A DNA stretch of 64,000 nt from contig JBDHBX010000002.1 of NCBI GenBank assembly GCA_039592335.1, forward strand, positions 62,001 to 126,000, in the 5' to 3' direction. Origin of the DNA: WVYX01 sp039592335 (lineage in GTDB: Bacteria; Gemmatimonadota; Gemmatimonadetes; Gemmatimonadales; GWC2-71-9). Of the stretch, positions 25,685 to 36,021 are shown in pieces (within the stretch, counting starts at the first letter, position 1; each line of letters opens with the position of its first letter). Below the pieces are notes generated by a model. It was not told where the DNA came from. It worked only from the letters and a program-made list of their open reading frames with translations, and ran no database searches. Position numbers and translations under genes: made by a program.

Positions 25685-26325
25685 GGCTTGCCCTGCTCCC
25701 GAGCGGCGCGGGCCAGGACGGCCCCCCGCTCGGCATCGAGGACCCGGATGATCAGGGTCCACGCATCGGTGGAGAACCGGCTGTAGGAAACGACCATCTG
25801 GTTGGCCAGCCGGATTCCGTCCTCGTACAGGTAGATCGCCCGGGCCGTCTCCCGCTGGTTGAGCTGCTGTCCGCTCCACAGGGGGGAGAGGGGGAAGATC
25901 TCCACCGGCCGGAACAGCCGGTTCTGGCTGGTCACCTGGAGGATCTCGGGGGAGAATCGGGCCCGGTCTTGCCGCCCGAAGAAGGTCACCAGGAAGACCG
26001 TCGGCTGCCGGATCCCCCACCGCGTGGCGGCCCGGTCGATCTCCTCCGACCTGGACTCCCGCAGGCGGTGGAGCGAAGTGTAGGTGTCGTTGGCCAGCAG
26101 TCGGATCACCCCTTCGTCCAAGGGCACGATCTGGATCAGGTGGGTCTCGGTGTCGATGCGCAGGGTGGCGTCGCTCTGCCGCAGTGTGCCGTACCCGGCC
26201 GGGGGCAGGGCCTGGGTCTGGTCGCCCGGGCCGGCCGAATCCTGCTGGGCCGGGAGCGGGCCCGCACACACGAGGAGGGCGAGTGTCGGCACCGAGCCGA
26301 GGAGCCCACGGATCGCGGCGCTCAT
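25681..26325 (-). CDS. Exported protein of unknown function
   Basis: A 214-residue protein with a signal peptide (MSAAIRGLLGSVPTLALLVCAGPLPAQ). The mature part, about 188 residues, has no recognisable domain; a VTFFGRQDRARFSPEILQV stretch and a basic C-terminal helix are its clearest features. It is probably periplasmic. The ATG at 26325 overlaps the EngB stop as ATGA, so it is expressed from the tig-clp-engB transcript or a promoter within it. Its end overlaps the convergent CbiX-like gene by 4 bases. Confidence 0.65.
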   Translation of the reverse strand: MSAAIRGLLGSVPTLALLVCAGPLPAQQDSAGPGDQTQALPPAGYGTLRQSDATLRIDTETHLIQIVPLDEGVIRLLANDTYTSLHRLRESRSEEIDRAATRWGIRQPTVFLVTFFGRQDRARFSPEILQVTSQNRLFRPVEIFPLSPLWSGQQLNQRETARAIYLYEDGIRLANQMVVSYSRFSTDAWTLIIRVLDAERGAVLARAAREQGKP

Positions 26326-26914
26326 TGCGCGCCCTCCGACCAGGCGTCCACCAGGCCGGCAACGGCCTCCCGCAGCTGCTCGATCCCATCCCGGGTGCGG
26401 GAACTGGTCACCACGCATTGCTCCTCCGTCATGCCGACGGCGTCCAGGATCTCGCGGGTGCGCTCCATTCGGCGCGTGCGACCGAGCTTGTCGGCCTTGG
26501 TGATCGCGGCGAGGGTCGGTGTGCCGCGCTCGGCCAACAGCTCCGCCATCTGGCGGTCCTCGGCTGACGGCTCGCGGCGCACGTCCAGCAGCCAGATGGC
26601 CCCGGCCAGCGGCTGCCTCGTCGTAAGATACTCCTGCAGCAGCTTGTGGAACCGGTGCCGATCCGGCTTCGAGGCCCGCGCATATCCATACCCCGGAAGG
26701 TCCACCAGGTAGTAGCGGTCCTCCACGTTGAACACGTTCACCATTCGGGTCTTCCCGGGGGTCTTGCTGGTGTGCGCGAGCGCGCGCCGCCCGACGACGG
26801 CGTTGATGAGCGACGACTTCCCGACGTTGGAGCGGCCCAGGAAGGCGACTTCGGGGAGCGGGGGCCGCAGGCGAAAATCGGCAGCCGGATAACTGCCGAT
26901 GAAGGTGACGGTGC

Positions 26915-26918
<4 letters not shown>
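26322..26918 (-). CDS. engB: Ribosome-biogenesis GTPase EngB/YihA/YsxC
   Basis: A GTPase of about 198 residues acting in large-subunit ribosome assembly. Motifs: G1 GRSNVGKSS, a G2 Thr in TSKTPGKT, G3 DLPGYG, G4 TKAD and a G5-like VTSSRTRDG. The start is unclear. An ATG/GTG-type start exists only at 26981, deep inside clpX; family alignment suggests translation begins near STVTFIGSYP, where CTG at 26918 overlaps the clpX stop (CTGA). I therefore give the shorter form. The neighbourhood tig-clpP-clpX-engB is common in bacteria. Confidence 0.9.
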
Positions 26919-28165
<1,247 letters not shown>

Positions 28166-28213
28166 GGTCCGTAGGTCGAGTCGCCGCTAGTATGGGCCTC
28201 GCAAGTCCTTTCG

Positions 28214-28855
28214 TCAAGCCGACTTGTCGGTTTCCAGCTCGGCGCGCTGCTGGATCACCTTGTCGATGATTCCGTACTCCACGGCCTCGTGGGCCGACAT
28301 GAAGCGGTCGCGGTCGATGTCCAGCTCGATCTCGTCGACGGGCTTCCCGGTGTGCTCCGAGTACAGCTCGTTGAGCTTGTTGCGCAGGTACAGGATCTCC
28401 TTGGCCTGGATCTCGATGTCGGCCGCGGTGCCCTGATAGCCGCCCGAGGGCTGGTGCATCATGATCCGGGCGTGCGGCAACGCGGCCCGCTTCCCGGATG
28501 CCCCAGCTGCCAGCAGGAACGACCCCGCCGACGCCGCCATCCCCATGCAGATCGTGTTCACCGGTGCCCGGATGTGCTGCATGGTGTCGTAGATGGCGAA
28601 CGAGCTCGAGATGATGCCCCCCGGCGAGTTGATGTACAGGTAGATATCCCGCTCGGGGTTGTCAGCCTCGAGAAACAGCAGCTGCGCGATGATGACGTTG
28701 GCGACGTCGTCGTTGATGGGCGTGCCCAGGAAGACGATCCGGTCCATGAGCAGGCGGGAGAAGATGTCGTAGGTCCGCTCTCCCCTGCTGGAGCGCTCGA
28801 TCACGTACGGTGGAAAGATGGTTCCCATGGGATCCCTTGGCTGTGTCTCACTCAT
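28214..28855 (-). CDS. clpP: ATP-dependent Clp protease proteolytic subunit ClpP
   Basis: A 213-residue serine peptidase forming the ClpP chamber. The catalytic triad is visible: Ser in GMAASAGSFLL near 107, His in RIMMHQPSGG near 132, and Asp in LDIDRDRFMS near 181. N-terminal PPYVIERSSRGERTYDIFSRLL is typical. The start overlaps the trigger-factor stop by 8 bases, so the two genes are translationally coupled. Confidence 0.97.
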   Translation of the reverse strand: MSETQPRDPMGTIFPPYVIERSSRGERTYDIFSRLLMDRIVFLGTPINDDVANVIIAQLLFLEADNPERDIYLYINSPGGIISSSFAIYDTMQHIRAPVNTICMGMAASAGSFLLAAGASGKRAALPHARIMMHQPSGGYQGTAADIEIQAKEILYLRNKLNELYSEHTGKPVDEIELDIDRDRFMSAHEAVEYGIIDKVIQQRAELETDKSA

Positions 28856-30107
28856 CGGTCACGGTCGACTGTTCGAGCAGGAGCTCGAACACCTTTTCCT
28901 CGGTGAGGCTCCGCTCGATCTCCCGGAGCTGGTTGGCCTTCTGTAGAGACGCATAAACCTGGGCCGGCTCAGCGTTCCGCCGCTTGGCAATTTCCTCGAT
29001 GCGCCGGTCCACGTCCTCCTCGGTTGCGCTGAGATCTTCCTTCCCGGCCACGTGGTCGAGGATGAGGTCCCGCTGCACGTGCCGCTCGGCCACGGGGCCG
29101 AACTCGGTCGCGAACTTCTCGAGCTGCTCATCCGGGATCTCGTAGGACTGGGCGTAGGCGCTCAGCACCCGTTGCACCAGCGGCCGCGGCGCCTCGAGAC
29201 CGTTGGCTGCGATGATCTGCTCGATGAGTTGCCGCCGCACCTCGGCGTCGGCCTCGCGTGCCGCGTGAGCCTCCAGATCCTCCCGGATAGCGCTGCGCAG
29301 GGCGTCGGCCGACTCGAAATCCCCCACCTCCCGTGCGAACTCGTCGGTCAGCTCTGGCAGCTCCTGACGCTTCACCTCGTGCAGGGTGATCCGCACCGTG
29401 CGGCTCTGCCCCCGCTTGGCCTCCTCGGGGAAGTCATCGGGGTAGCGCACGCTCGCGTCGGCTGTCTGTCCCGGCGTGAGCTTCATGATCTCTTCCTCGA
29501 GATCCGGAATCGCCTGGCCGGAGCCGAGCACGACCTGATACTGGCGCGGCTCGTCCGATTCCCCCTCCGCCAGCGTGGCAATCGTGATCGACGCCAGCTC
29601 CCCGGCCTTCGGCTGCTGGTGCTCCACGGGCACCCACGGCGCCTTCTGGCGTCGCACCTCGTCGAGCTGCTCCTCGACCATGTCGGCGTCGACCGGGGTC
29701 ACCTTGCGGGTGAGGTGGAAGCCCCCCAGGCGGTCGAGCGTGATCTCCGGCTTGACCTCCACCTGTAGCTCGAAGGTCACCGGCGCGCCATCCTCGAACT
29801 TGAGCTCCCGGATGCGCGGGTCGGCGATCGGCTTGAGGTCCTCCTGGTCCACGGCGGCGCGCCAGCTGTCGGTCACCAGGTCCTGGATCACGCTCTCGCG
29901 GATCGCGTCGCGGTATTTCTTGCGCACGACATCGAGCGGTGCCTTGCCCTTGCGGAATCCCGGCATGCGAACGCGCTTCGCCCAGTAGGTCGTGGCCTTG
30001 CGCTCGGCGGCCTCGACCCGATCCACGGGGACCTCGACCCGGAGGGAGGTCTCGCCGGGCTCGTCCTTGACCTTGCTGATCTGGATGTCGTTCACGCTGA
30101 CGCTCAT
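28848..30107 (-). CDS. tig: Trigger factor (ribosome-associated chaperone / PPIase)
   Basis: A 419-residue protein. The N-terminal ribosome-binding domain includes the signature PGFRKGKAPLDVVRKKY (about 45-61). The middle PPIase-like domain (about 155-245) and a long charged helical C-terminal arm follow. The ATG at 30107 is chosen because MSVSVNDIQISK aligns with trigger-factor N-termini; the frame stays open upstream without homology. It starts the tig-clpP-clpX-engB run. A TAGATT hexamer at 30114-30119 (minus strand) could be a -10 element very close to the start. Confidence 0.95.
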   Translation of the reverse strand: MSVSVNDIQISKVKDEPGETSLRVEVPVDRVEAAERKATTYWAKRVRMPGFRKGKAPLDVVRKKYRDAIRESVIQDLVTDSWRAAVDQEDLKPIADPRIRELKFEDGAPVTFELQVEVKPEITLDRLGGFHLTRKVTPVDADMVEEQLDEVRRQKAPWVPVEHQQPKAGELASITIATLAEGESDEPRQYQVVLGSGQAIPDLEEEIMKLTPGQTADASVRYPDDFPEEAKRGQSRTVRITLHEVKRQELPELTDEFAREVGDFESADALRSAIREDLEAHAAREADAEVRRQLIEQIIAANGLEAPRPLVQRVLSAYAQSYEIPDEQLEKFATEFGPVAERHVQRDLILDHVAGKEDLSATEEDVDRRIEEIAKRRNAEPAQVYASLQKANQLREIERSLTEEKVFELLLEQSTVTDE

Positions 30108-30250
30108 CACCTGCAATCTACATGGGGGTCCCAGCGTGCTACGAGGGGCAGAATCTAATCGGGGGGCGGCCTCGCCGCTCGCCTTGCCGCTGGCGGGCGG
30201 GCGGCCCGGCGACCCATCTTGGGGGTACTCACGCTCCCGAGGGCGACACA

Positions 30251-31030
30251 ATGGCTGAGGCGGAGACCGCGAAGGCGAAGCGCGAGATGACCTTCCTGCT
30301 GGCCGAGCCGGAGCGACGGGTGCTCCGTTGGATGGCCGGTAAGGTGCCGGGCTGGCTCAACCCGAACCACTTCACCGGCCTGGGGGTCGCTGCCGGGGTC
30401 GGCGTAGGCGCGGGGTATGCGCTCTCGGCGTTCGACCCGGATTGGCTCTGGTTCGCGAGCCTCATGCTCGTGGTCAACTGGTTCGGGGACAGCCTCGACG
30501 GGACGCTGGCCCGGGTGCGCAAGGCGGAGCGGCCGAAGTACGGCTACTACATCGACCACGTGGTCGACGCGTTCACCACGGGGGTGATCGGTATCGGGTT
30601 GGGGCTGTCGCCCTACGTGCGGCTCGACATCGCGCTGGTCCTCGTCCTCGTGTACCTCGTGCTGTCCATCAACGTGTACCTCGAGTCAGCCGTGTTCGGC
30701 GTCTTCAAGATCGCGTACGCCAAGATCGGCCCGACCGAGGCACGCATCCTCCTGATACTGGTGAACGGGGTGCTCTGGCTCAGCTCCACGCTGCTCACGG
30801 GCATGGGGAACGAGGTCCGCTTCGTCGCCAACGTGGTGGTGGCTCTGATGGCGCTCGCCATGTTCACGGTGCTGGTCGTGCGCTTCGGCAAGAACCTCTA
30901 CCGGCTGGCCAAGCTAGAGCCGCGCAAGCGCTGGCGGGATCGGCACATCTGGCGGGCCGACGAGGAGGCGAAGCGGGACGCGGAGGGAGAAGGGGACAGG
31001 GCAGAGCAGTCTCCGCCGCAGAGCTCCTAG
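30251..31030 (+). CDS. CDP-alcohol phosphatidyltransferase family protein
   Basis: A 259-residue integral membrane enzyme. The family motif is visible as DSLDGTLARVRKAERPKYGYYIDHVVD near 77-103, with all aspartates and the AR pair present. Five or six hydrophobic helices surround it. Such enzymes move a phosphatidyl or phospho-alcohol group from a CDP-alcohol to an acceptor alcohol, giving phosphatidylglycerol-phosphate, phosphatidylserine, inositol lipids and so on. The acceptor is not deducible. The C-terminal 40 residues are charged and cytoplasmic. The ATG at 30251 gives the motif at the usual depth. It diverges from tig. Confidence 0.85.
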   Translation: MAEAETAKAKREMTFLLAEPERRVLRWMAGKVPGWLNPNHFTGLGVAAGVGVGAGYALSAFDPDWLWFASLMLVVNWFGDSLDGTLARVRKAERPKYGYYIDHVVDAFTTGVIGIGLGLSPYVRLDIALVLVLVYLVLSINVYLESAVFGVFKIAYAKIGPTEARILLILVNGVLWLSSTLLTGMGNEVRFVANVVVALMALAMFTVLVVRFGKNLYRLAKLEPRKRWRDRHIWRADEEAKRDAEGEGDRAEQSPPQSS

Positions 31031-31082
31031 CGCGCCGAACTGCCCATGCGGGAGCCAAGCCGGACGCGCGTCACCGTCCCAG

Positions 31083-31164
31083 TGCGGCCGGAGGGACTCG
31101 AACCCCCACGGGTTGCCCCACCAGCTCCTAAAGCTGGCGCGTCTACCAGTTCCGCCACGGCCGC
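31083..31164 (-). tRNA. tRNA-Leu (anticodon UAG)
   Basis: The minus strand folds as a complete class II tRNA. The acceptor stem GCGGCCG pairs with CGGCCGC plus discriminator A. The D-arm is GCGGAACTGGTAGACGC. The anticodon stem CCAGC/GCTGG encloses the loop TTTAGGA, giving anticodon TAG, which reads CUN leucine codons. A long variable arm follows, then a T-arm with GGTTCGAGTCC. The CCA end is not encoded. The 5' part and upstream flank recur twice at higher coordinates. Confidence 0.95.
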
Positions 31165-31207
31165 GGGATGGGAAAAGTAGCGTCTGAGCCCTTGGCAGCA
31201 TAGGGAT
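31120..31207 (-). repeat. tRNA-Leu repeat R1 (intact copy: anticodon 3' stem to upstream flank)
   Basis: This is the reference copy of a repeat family. It covers the tRNA from the anticodon 3' stem to the 5' end (31164) and its upstream flank, with TACTTT (minus strand, 31174-31179) 9 bases before the tRNA and a conserved ATCCCTATGC block further out. R2 is about 90% identical over the first 61 bases. R3 matches 34 of 35 bases over 31149-31183. Confidence 0.85.
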
Positions 31208-31347
31208 TACGCGTTACCAGCCCCGGAGTCACATGACTCTGAACTAGAAATGTTCTGCTCCGGAGTTCACCGCGAGTAACATCCTCCCCTTTCCACTCTG
31301 GCAGTGCACCGCACTGAGCCGTACTGTAGCGCTGTACGGACACGAGG

Positions 31348-34023
31348 TTGGATTGGGTGGAAGACCTCGTAGAACGTCTCAAGGCTGCCCTCGCCGACTG
31401 CTACCGTATCGAGCGCGAGCTGGGTCACGGTGGGATGGCCACCGTGTACCTCGCCCGCGACCTCAAGCACGACCGCGAGGTCGCGCTCAAGGTGCTGCGA
31501 CCAGAGCTGTCCGCCGTACTGGGTACCGAGCGCTTCCTGCGCGAGATCCGCATCGCCGCCAAGCTCAACCACCCCCACATCCTGGCACTGTACGACTCGG
31601 GTGAAGTCGAGGGATTCCTCTACTACGTGATGCCCCACGTGCCGGGCGACTCCCTACGGGACAAGCTCAACCGCGAGAAGCAGCTCCCAATGGACGAGAC
31701 GGTCGCGCTCACCCAACAGGTGGTTGCGGCACTGGACTACGCCCACCAGGAAGGGTTGATCCACCGCGACATCAAGCCCGAGAACATCCTGATTCACCAG
31801 GGCGAGGCGCTGGTGGCCGATTTCGGGATCGCGCTGGCGGTGAGCGCAGCGGGCGGCACCCGGCTCACCGATACGGGACTCTCGCTGGGCACCCCGGAGT
31901 ACATGAGCCCGGAGCAGGCGACCGGGGAGCGGCAGCTGACGGCGCGCAGTGACATGTATTCCCTGGGCGCGGTCGTGTACGAGATGCTGGTGGGGGAGCC
32001 GCCGCATACGGGGAACACGGTGCAGGCGATCATCGCCAAGGTGGTATCGGTGACGCCGCAGCCGATCCAGCGGGTGCGCGAGGCGGTGCCGGGCAACGTC
32101 GAGGCGGCAGTGCAGTGTGCGCTGTCCAAGACACCGGCGGATCGCTTTGTGAGCGGTGCCGAGTTCGCCCGCGCCCTCACCGACCCGACGTTCACACTGC
32201 CGGGCGTCGCTAGTGCGGCGGCGGTGCCGCTGCGTGAGGGGCCGTGGAGGCGGCTGGCGATTGGGATGGCGGGCCTCGCCGCGCTGCTGGCGGTGGTGGC
32301 GGTCATAGCCCTCTGGAGCTGGCTGCGGCCGACGCCGGAGCCACCAAGGACTGTCACCCGCATGGACTTCGCGCTACCGGAGGGTGAGGAGCTTGTGGTT
32401 GTGGTCACAGGCACGACGGTGTTCGCACTGTCACCGGACGGAACGCGACTAGTGTACTACGGACCGGGCGAGTCCGGACGCCAGCTCTGGCTGCGGCCCC
32501 TCGATCAACTGCGTGCCACCCCGCTTCCGGGGACGGAACTTGCGTGGGACCCGGTCTTCTCCCCTGACGGCGAGGCCATAGGGTTCCGCCGTGGCAACAA
32601 GCTACAAGTCGCCTCGGCGGCAGGTGGGCCGCCCGTGACCCTGGCTGACTCGGTGCTGGGCGGTGCCACTGACTGGGGGCCCGACGGGATGCTGTACTTC
32701 CATGACATGAGTAACGGCATCAGTCGAGTCCCGGCGACGGGCGGTGAGCCAGAGGTCGTGACCAGATCCGACACATCGCGGGGTGGACTCCTCCACCACC
32801 ATCGGACGGACGTCCTGCCTAACGGGAAGGGGGCGCTGTTCACGATCTGGCGGGGGAGTGTGGAGGACGAGCAGATCGCGGTGGTGGAGTTTGCATCCGG
32901 GGAGGTGCGGGTGCTGGGGCCGGGCAACGATCCGGAGTATGCCGCGTCGGGGCACCTGGTGTACGTGCGGTCGGACAGGGTGCTTATGGCGGCGCCGTTC
33001 GATCAAGACCGGCTGGCGCTCACCGGCCCGGCAACGCCGCTGGTGGAGGGGGTGGCGCTCTATGGCGGTGGTGCGGCACAGTTCGCGCTGTCGGAGACGG
33101 GCACGCTACTCTACCGTACAGGCGGGCAGCCGATGCGGGAGCCGGTGTGGGTGGATCGCGACGGGCGTCACGCCGCCGTTGATCCCGGCTGGGTAGGCAC
33201 CTTCGCCACGCCGGCACTCTCACCTGACGGCTCGAAGCTTGCGGTCGCGCATGGTGGAGATGCAGGCCTCGATCTCTGGGTCAAGCAGTTGGATACGGGC
33301 CCGCTATCACGGCTCACGTTCGCCGAGGGCGCCGACGCCCGCCCGTGGTGGATGTCGGATGGGCGCTCGGTGCTGTTCGTTTCGGGGCGGGGCGAGACGT
33401 ATGACCTGTATCGCAAGCGCGCGGACGGAGTGGGGCAGGCGGAGCCGGTGCTCGTGCTGCCGGAGGCGGTTCAGCAGGGGCAGATCTCGCCGGACGGCGA
33501 GTGGCTGGTCTATCGCACGGGGCCGGGGTCGGGCGGCGCTGACATCCGTGCGCGTCGCTTACGGGGGGACACCGGCACGGTTGCCTTGGTTGCCGACCCC
33601 AACATCAATGAGCACTCCCCGGTGATCTCGCCCGATGGGAAGTGGCTGGCCTATGTGTCGGACGAGTCGGGCAGGCGGGAGCTGTACGTGCGCCCCTTCC
33701 CCAACGTGGACGATGGGCGGTGGCAGGTGTCGACCGCCGGCGGGTCGGAGCCCGTTTGGGCCCACAGCGGACGCGAGCTGTTCTACAAGAACGCGTCGGA
33801 CGAGCTCGTGTCTTCCGAGGTGCGGACCAGCCCGACGTTCATGGTGGGGCAGCACCGTATCCTGTTCTCGGCAGCTGACTACAACAAGGACGCATTCCAC
33901 CCTCAGTACGACGTCACGCGCGACGACCAGCGGTTCGTGATGTTGAGGAACCGCATGCCGGAAAGCGATCTGGTGCTGGTACTCAACTGGTTCGAGGAGT
34001 TGAAGCAGCGGGTCGGCAGGTAG
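31348..34023 (+). CDS. Membrane Ser/Thr protein kinase with extracytoplasmic TolB/WD40-like propeller
   Basis: About 891 residues. The Hanks-type kinase domain (about 18-285) has the glycine loop LGHGGMATVY, VALKVL lysine, HRDIKPENIL catalytic loop, DFGIA and GTPEYMSPEQ. All key residues are present, so it should be active. A membrane segment follows near 305-328 (AIGMAGLAALLAVVAVIALWSW). The outer part is a beta-propeller with repeated SPDG units (FALSPDGTRL, FSPDGEAIG, ISPDGEWLVY, ISPDGKWLAY). Related kinases are numerous in Gemmatimonadota and Acidobacteriota. The start may be TTG 31348 or GTG 31357; neither has a good ribosome site. It lies directly beside the tRNA-Leu inside the accessory zone. 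Ligand and substrates are unknown. Confidence 0.9.
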   Translation: MDWVEDLVERLKAALADCYRIERELGHGGMATVYLARDLKHDREVALKVLRPELSAVLGTERFLREIRIAAKLNHPHILALYDSGEVEGFLYYVMPHVPGDSLRDKLNREKQLPMDETVALTQQVVAALDYAHQEGLIHRDIKPENILIHQGEALVADFGIALAVSAAGGTRLTDTGLSLGTPEYMSPEQATGERQLTARSDMYSLGAVVYEMLVGEPPHTGNTVQAIIAKVVSVTPQPIQRVREAVPGNVEAAVQCALSKTPADRFVSGAEFARALTDPTFTLPGVASAAAVPLREGPWRRLAIGMAGLAALLAVVAVIALWSWLRPTPEPPRTVTRMDFALPEGEELVVVVTGTTVFALSPDGTRLVYYGPGESGRQLWLRPLDQLRATPLPGTELAWDPVFSPDGEAIGFRRGNKLQVASAAGGPPVTLADSVLGGATDWGPDGMLYFHDMSNGISRVPATGGEPEVVTRSDTSRGGLLHHHRTDVLPNGKGALFTIWRGSVEDEQIAVVEFASGEVRVLGPGNDPEYAASGHLVYVRSDRVLMAAPFDQDRLALTGPATPLVEGVALYGGGAAQFALSETGTLLYRTGGQPMREPVWVDRDGRHAAVDPGWVGTFATPALSPDGSKLAVAHGGDAGLDLWVKQLDTGPLSRLTFAEGADARPWWMSDGRSVLFVSGRGETYDLYRKRADGVGQAEPVLVLPEAVQQGQISPDGEWLVYRTGPGSGGADIRARRLRGDTGTVALVADPNINEHSPVISPDGKWLAYVSDESGRRELYVRPFPNVDDGRWQVSTAGGSEPVWAHSGRELFYKNASDELVSSEVRTSPTFMVGQHRILFSAADYNKDAFHPQYDVTRDDQRFVMLRNRMPESDLVLVLNWFEELKQRVGR

Positions 34024-34037
34024 CGTCGCAGGGAAGG

Positions 34038-34065
34038 ATCCCGGTCTGCAAGACATCGCCGGGAT
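34038..34065 (+). terminator. Hairpin after the kinase gene
   Basis: ATCCCGG (34038-34044) and CCGGGAT (34059-34065) form a perfect 7-bp stem with a 14-base loop, 15 bases after the kinase stop. There is no T-run behind it, so it is only a candidate terminator or RNA-stabilising hairpin. Confidence 0.4.
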
Positions 34066-34095
34066 TAGCCACTAGGCAGGCCCACTTGTTTGAGA

Positions 34096-34122
34096 CGGGC
34101 CCAGACTGAGACCCACCGAACA
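34096..34122. repeat. 27-bp direct repeat, left copy
   Basis: An exact 27-base match, beginning CGGGCCCAGACTGAGACC and ending CCGAACA, to 36856-36882 in the same orientation. The two copies bracket the amidohydrolase/regulator/membrane-protein module. Confidence 0.9.
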
Positions 34123-34355
34123 CTTGCTGACCGACGGATCTCCTTTCCCACGGGAGCCAAGGCCTCGTCAACGGCACGTTGTTACCAGCCTGGAAAGCAG
34201 AAACGGGGGGTGTCCGACTGCCGTACCGCATCCATGGCGCTGGGAAGGGGCTGGGATCGTCGACCGGACGAATCAGGATTCGATGGCCAAGGTCAAGGAA
34301 ACCGCGAGAACCGGAGGATTGTAGAACCGGAGGACACCGGGGAGAGAGCCTGCCT

Positions 34356-35636
34356 ATGGTCAAGTACGGCTTCTGTCTGACTCTGCTGTCAATCGCACTC
34401 GCTGCATGTGGTCCCGCCAGAACACCGGTTCCGGACGATGCTCTGGTCGTGTGGAATGGGATTGTTATCGATGCCACTGGGAGGCTCCCTATCCATGACG
34501 GCATCGTCGTTGTTCAGGGGCATCGCATCACGGCGGTAGGTGAAGCAGCGGACTTCATGGTGCCGCAAGGCGCCAGAATTATCGATGCCAACGGCGGGAC
34601 GATCATGCCCGGCATCATCAACTCGCACACGCATAGCACGGGCGATCCCACGATTCGTCGCGAGTTCTTGGTCAACGGAGTGACAACCGTGTGCAACGTG
34701 GGGGTCTCGCTGGGTGGGCTTTCGGCCTTTGAACAAGCCTCGGTGCCTGAGGGTCCGTCGGCGAGAGGCTTCTGGGCCGGGCCGATCATCACCGCACCCG
34801 GTGGGTACCCGGGGCCGGCGTACGGCGCCCAGTTCAGCTATGAAGTGGCAACGCCAGAGGAAGCTCGAAATGCGGTCGCTGATCTCTTGAATCGCGGGGC
34901 GAGTATGATCAAGATCGCGTTGGCGCCCGGAGATCCTCAGGACCCCTGGCCCGTGCTCGATCTCGAACGGGTACGTGCCATCGTGGAGGAAGCCCACGGT
35001 CATGGTGTGCTGGTCCGGGCTCATGTGTTTGAGCCGTACATTGTGGAAGACATCGTGCTCCCAGCCGGGATAGACGTCATAGAGCATTCACCCTTCCCGA
35101 TCTTGTCCGAAGAGGAGGAGAGAAGTGTCTTAGAAAGTCCCATTCCGCGTGCTCAGCTCTTCGATGTCGTTGCACCGGAGTTTGTGAGGCTACTTGCCCG
35201 AGTCGTGGAACAGAATGTCGTGATGGTACCGACTCTGACTGGGCATATCGGGGGTCTCTACAGGAAGCCTGATCGTTCGCGCGTGGAGCAGATCGTCATC
35301 GACGTGCATGCCGAAGCCGTGGGCCGCTTTCATGCCTTGGGTGGAGTTGTGGCGCTCGGGAATGACTACGGCGCAGGCGTTGGCAGTAGGGTGGGGATGC
35401 CGTTGATAGAGATGAACCTGCTCTTGGCAGCCGGTCTCAGTCCAATGGAGGTCATCGAGGCAGGCACGAGCCACGCGGCGTTTGTATGCGGACAAGATGC
35501 CCATTTGGGCACTCTCGAGGTAGGGAAGCTCGCGGACATCATCGTCGTAGACGGCGACCCGCTCAGCGATCTTCAGGCCATGGAGAGGGTGGTCGCTGTC
35601 ATCAAAGGCGGTGAACTCGCTCACGTGCATGATTGA
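34356..35636 (+). CDS. Amidohydrolase-family lipoprotein (imidazolonepropionase-like)
   Basis: A 426-residue exported hydrolase. The signal MVKYGFCLTLLSIALAACG ends in a good lipobox (LAAC). The metal-dependent amidohydrolase core follows: NSHTHSTG near 87-94, a conserved Lys in SMIKIAL near 185, RAHVFEP near 225, TSHAA late and an Asp in GNDYGAG near 345. These match COG1228-type enzymes such as imidazolonepropionase or Xaa-Pro-type amidohydrolases. Substrate is unknown; a periplasmic dipeptidase or lactonase is possible. GC content is visibly lower than in flanking housekeeping genes, and the gene lies between two 27-bp direct repeats, suggesting transfer. Confidence 0.85.
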   Translation: MVKYGFCLTLLSIALAACGPARTPVPDDALVVWNGIVIDATGRLPIHDGIVVVQGHRITAVGEAADFMVPQGARIIDANGGTIMPGIINSHTHSTGDPTIRREFLVNGVTTVCNVGVSLGGLSAFEQASVPEGPSARGFWAGPIITAPGGYPGPAYGAQFSYEVATPEEARNAVADLLNRGASMIKIALAPGDPQDPWPVLDLERVRAIVEEAHGHGVLVRAHVFEPYIVEDIVLPAGIDVIEHSPFPILSEEEERSVLESPIPRAQLFDVVAPEFVRLLARVVEQNVVMVPTLTGHIGGLYRKPDRSRVEQIVIDVHAEAVGRFHALGGVVALGNDYGAGVGSRVGMPLIEMNLLLAAGLSPMEVIEAGTSHAAFVCGQDAHLGTLEVGKLADIIVVDGDPLSDLQAMERVVAVIKGGELAHVHD

Positions 35637-35694
35637 GTTCCCACTCGGAGTCTGCAGCGGCTTCCCATTGAGCCTCGACGCCCTTCAGAAAAGG

Positions 35695-36021
35695 TCACTC
35701 CGGCAGGTCTGCTAGCACCTGTTGGATGTTCGCTCGGTATTGTCGGAACGCTGTGCGGCCCTCGCTCGTGAGGCGGATCATCGTGCAGGGCTTCTTCCCC
35801 CGGAACCCCTTCTCAAGGGCCACGTAGCCGCTCTCCTCCAGCTTGCTCAGATGGGTGGAGAGGTTGCCCCAGGTGAGGCCCGTCTGCCCGACCAGGAACG
35901 TGGCATCGACTGCCTCGACGACATACAGCAGAGTCAACACCATCAGCCTCGCTGGGGCGTGGACCACTGGGTCGATCTTGCTCAACGGATGCGGCGGTGA
36001 GTCGCCGGAGCGATCAGCCAT
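35695..36021 (-). CDS. Winged-helix transcriptional regulator (HTH_34/MarR-like)
   Basis: A 108-residue DNA-binding protein. The helix-turn-helix region is LTWGNLSTHLSKLEESGYV (about 50-68), followed by a wing with KGFRGKKPCTMIRLTSEG. This is typical of the short single-domain winged-helix regulators usually paired with a membrane protein. ATG 36021 overlaps the membrane-protein gene by 8 bases; longer in-frame starts lie inside that gene. The dyad upstream of the operon is a likely operator for autoregulation (inference). Confidence 0.85.
   Translation of the reverse strand: MADRSGDSPPHPLSKIDPVVHAPARLMVLTLLYVVEAVDATFLVGQTGLTWGNLSTHLSKLEESGYVALEKGFRGKKPCTMIRLTSEGRTAFRQYRANIQQVLADLPE

Larger units (their letters stand above)
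31031..31347. other. Intergenic region between CDP-alcohol transferase and kinase
   Basis: Besides the tRNA and its promoter-like flank, this 317-base gap holds a perfect dyad GAGTCA/TGACTC (31226-31239) nested within CCGGAG (31223-31228) and CTCCGG (31258-31263), which could form a hairpin. No additional gene is supported. Confidence 0.5.
34024..34355. other. Intergenic region before the amidohydrolase
   Basis: This 332-base gap holds the hairpin and the left 27-bp repeat. Beyond those I see no gene. Several short open frames cross it but none has a ribosome site or recognisable product. A GGGGAGAGA stretch at its end is the amidohydrolase ribosome site. Confidence 0.6.

Noticed and set aside
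34124..34380. Short open frames between the kinase and the amidohydrolase as small genes
   Set aside because: They overlap each other, lack ribosome sites and show no recognisable product; the lipoprotein start at 34356 explains the coding sequence.
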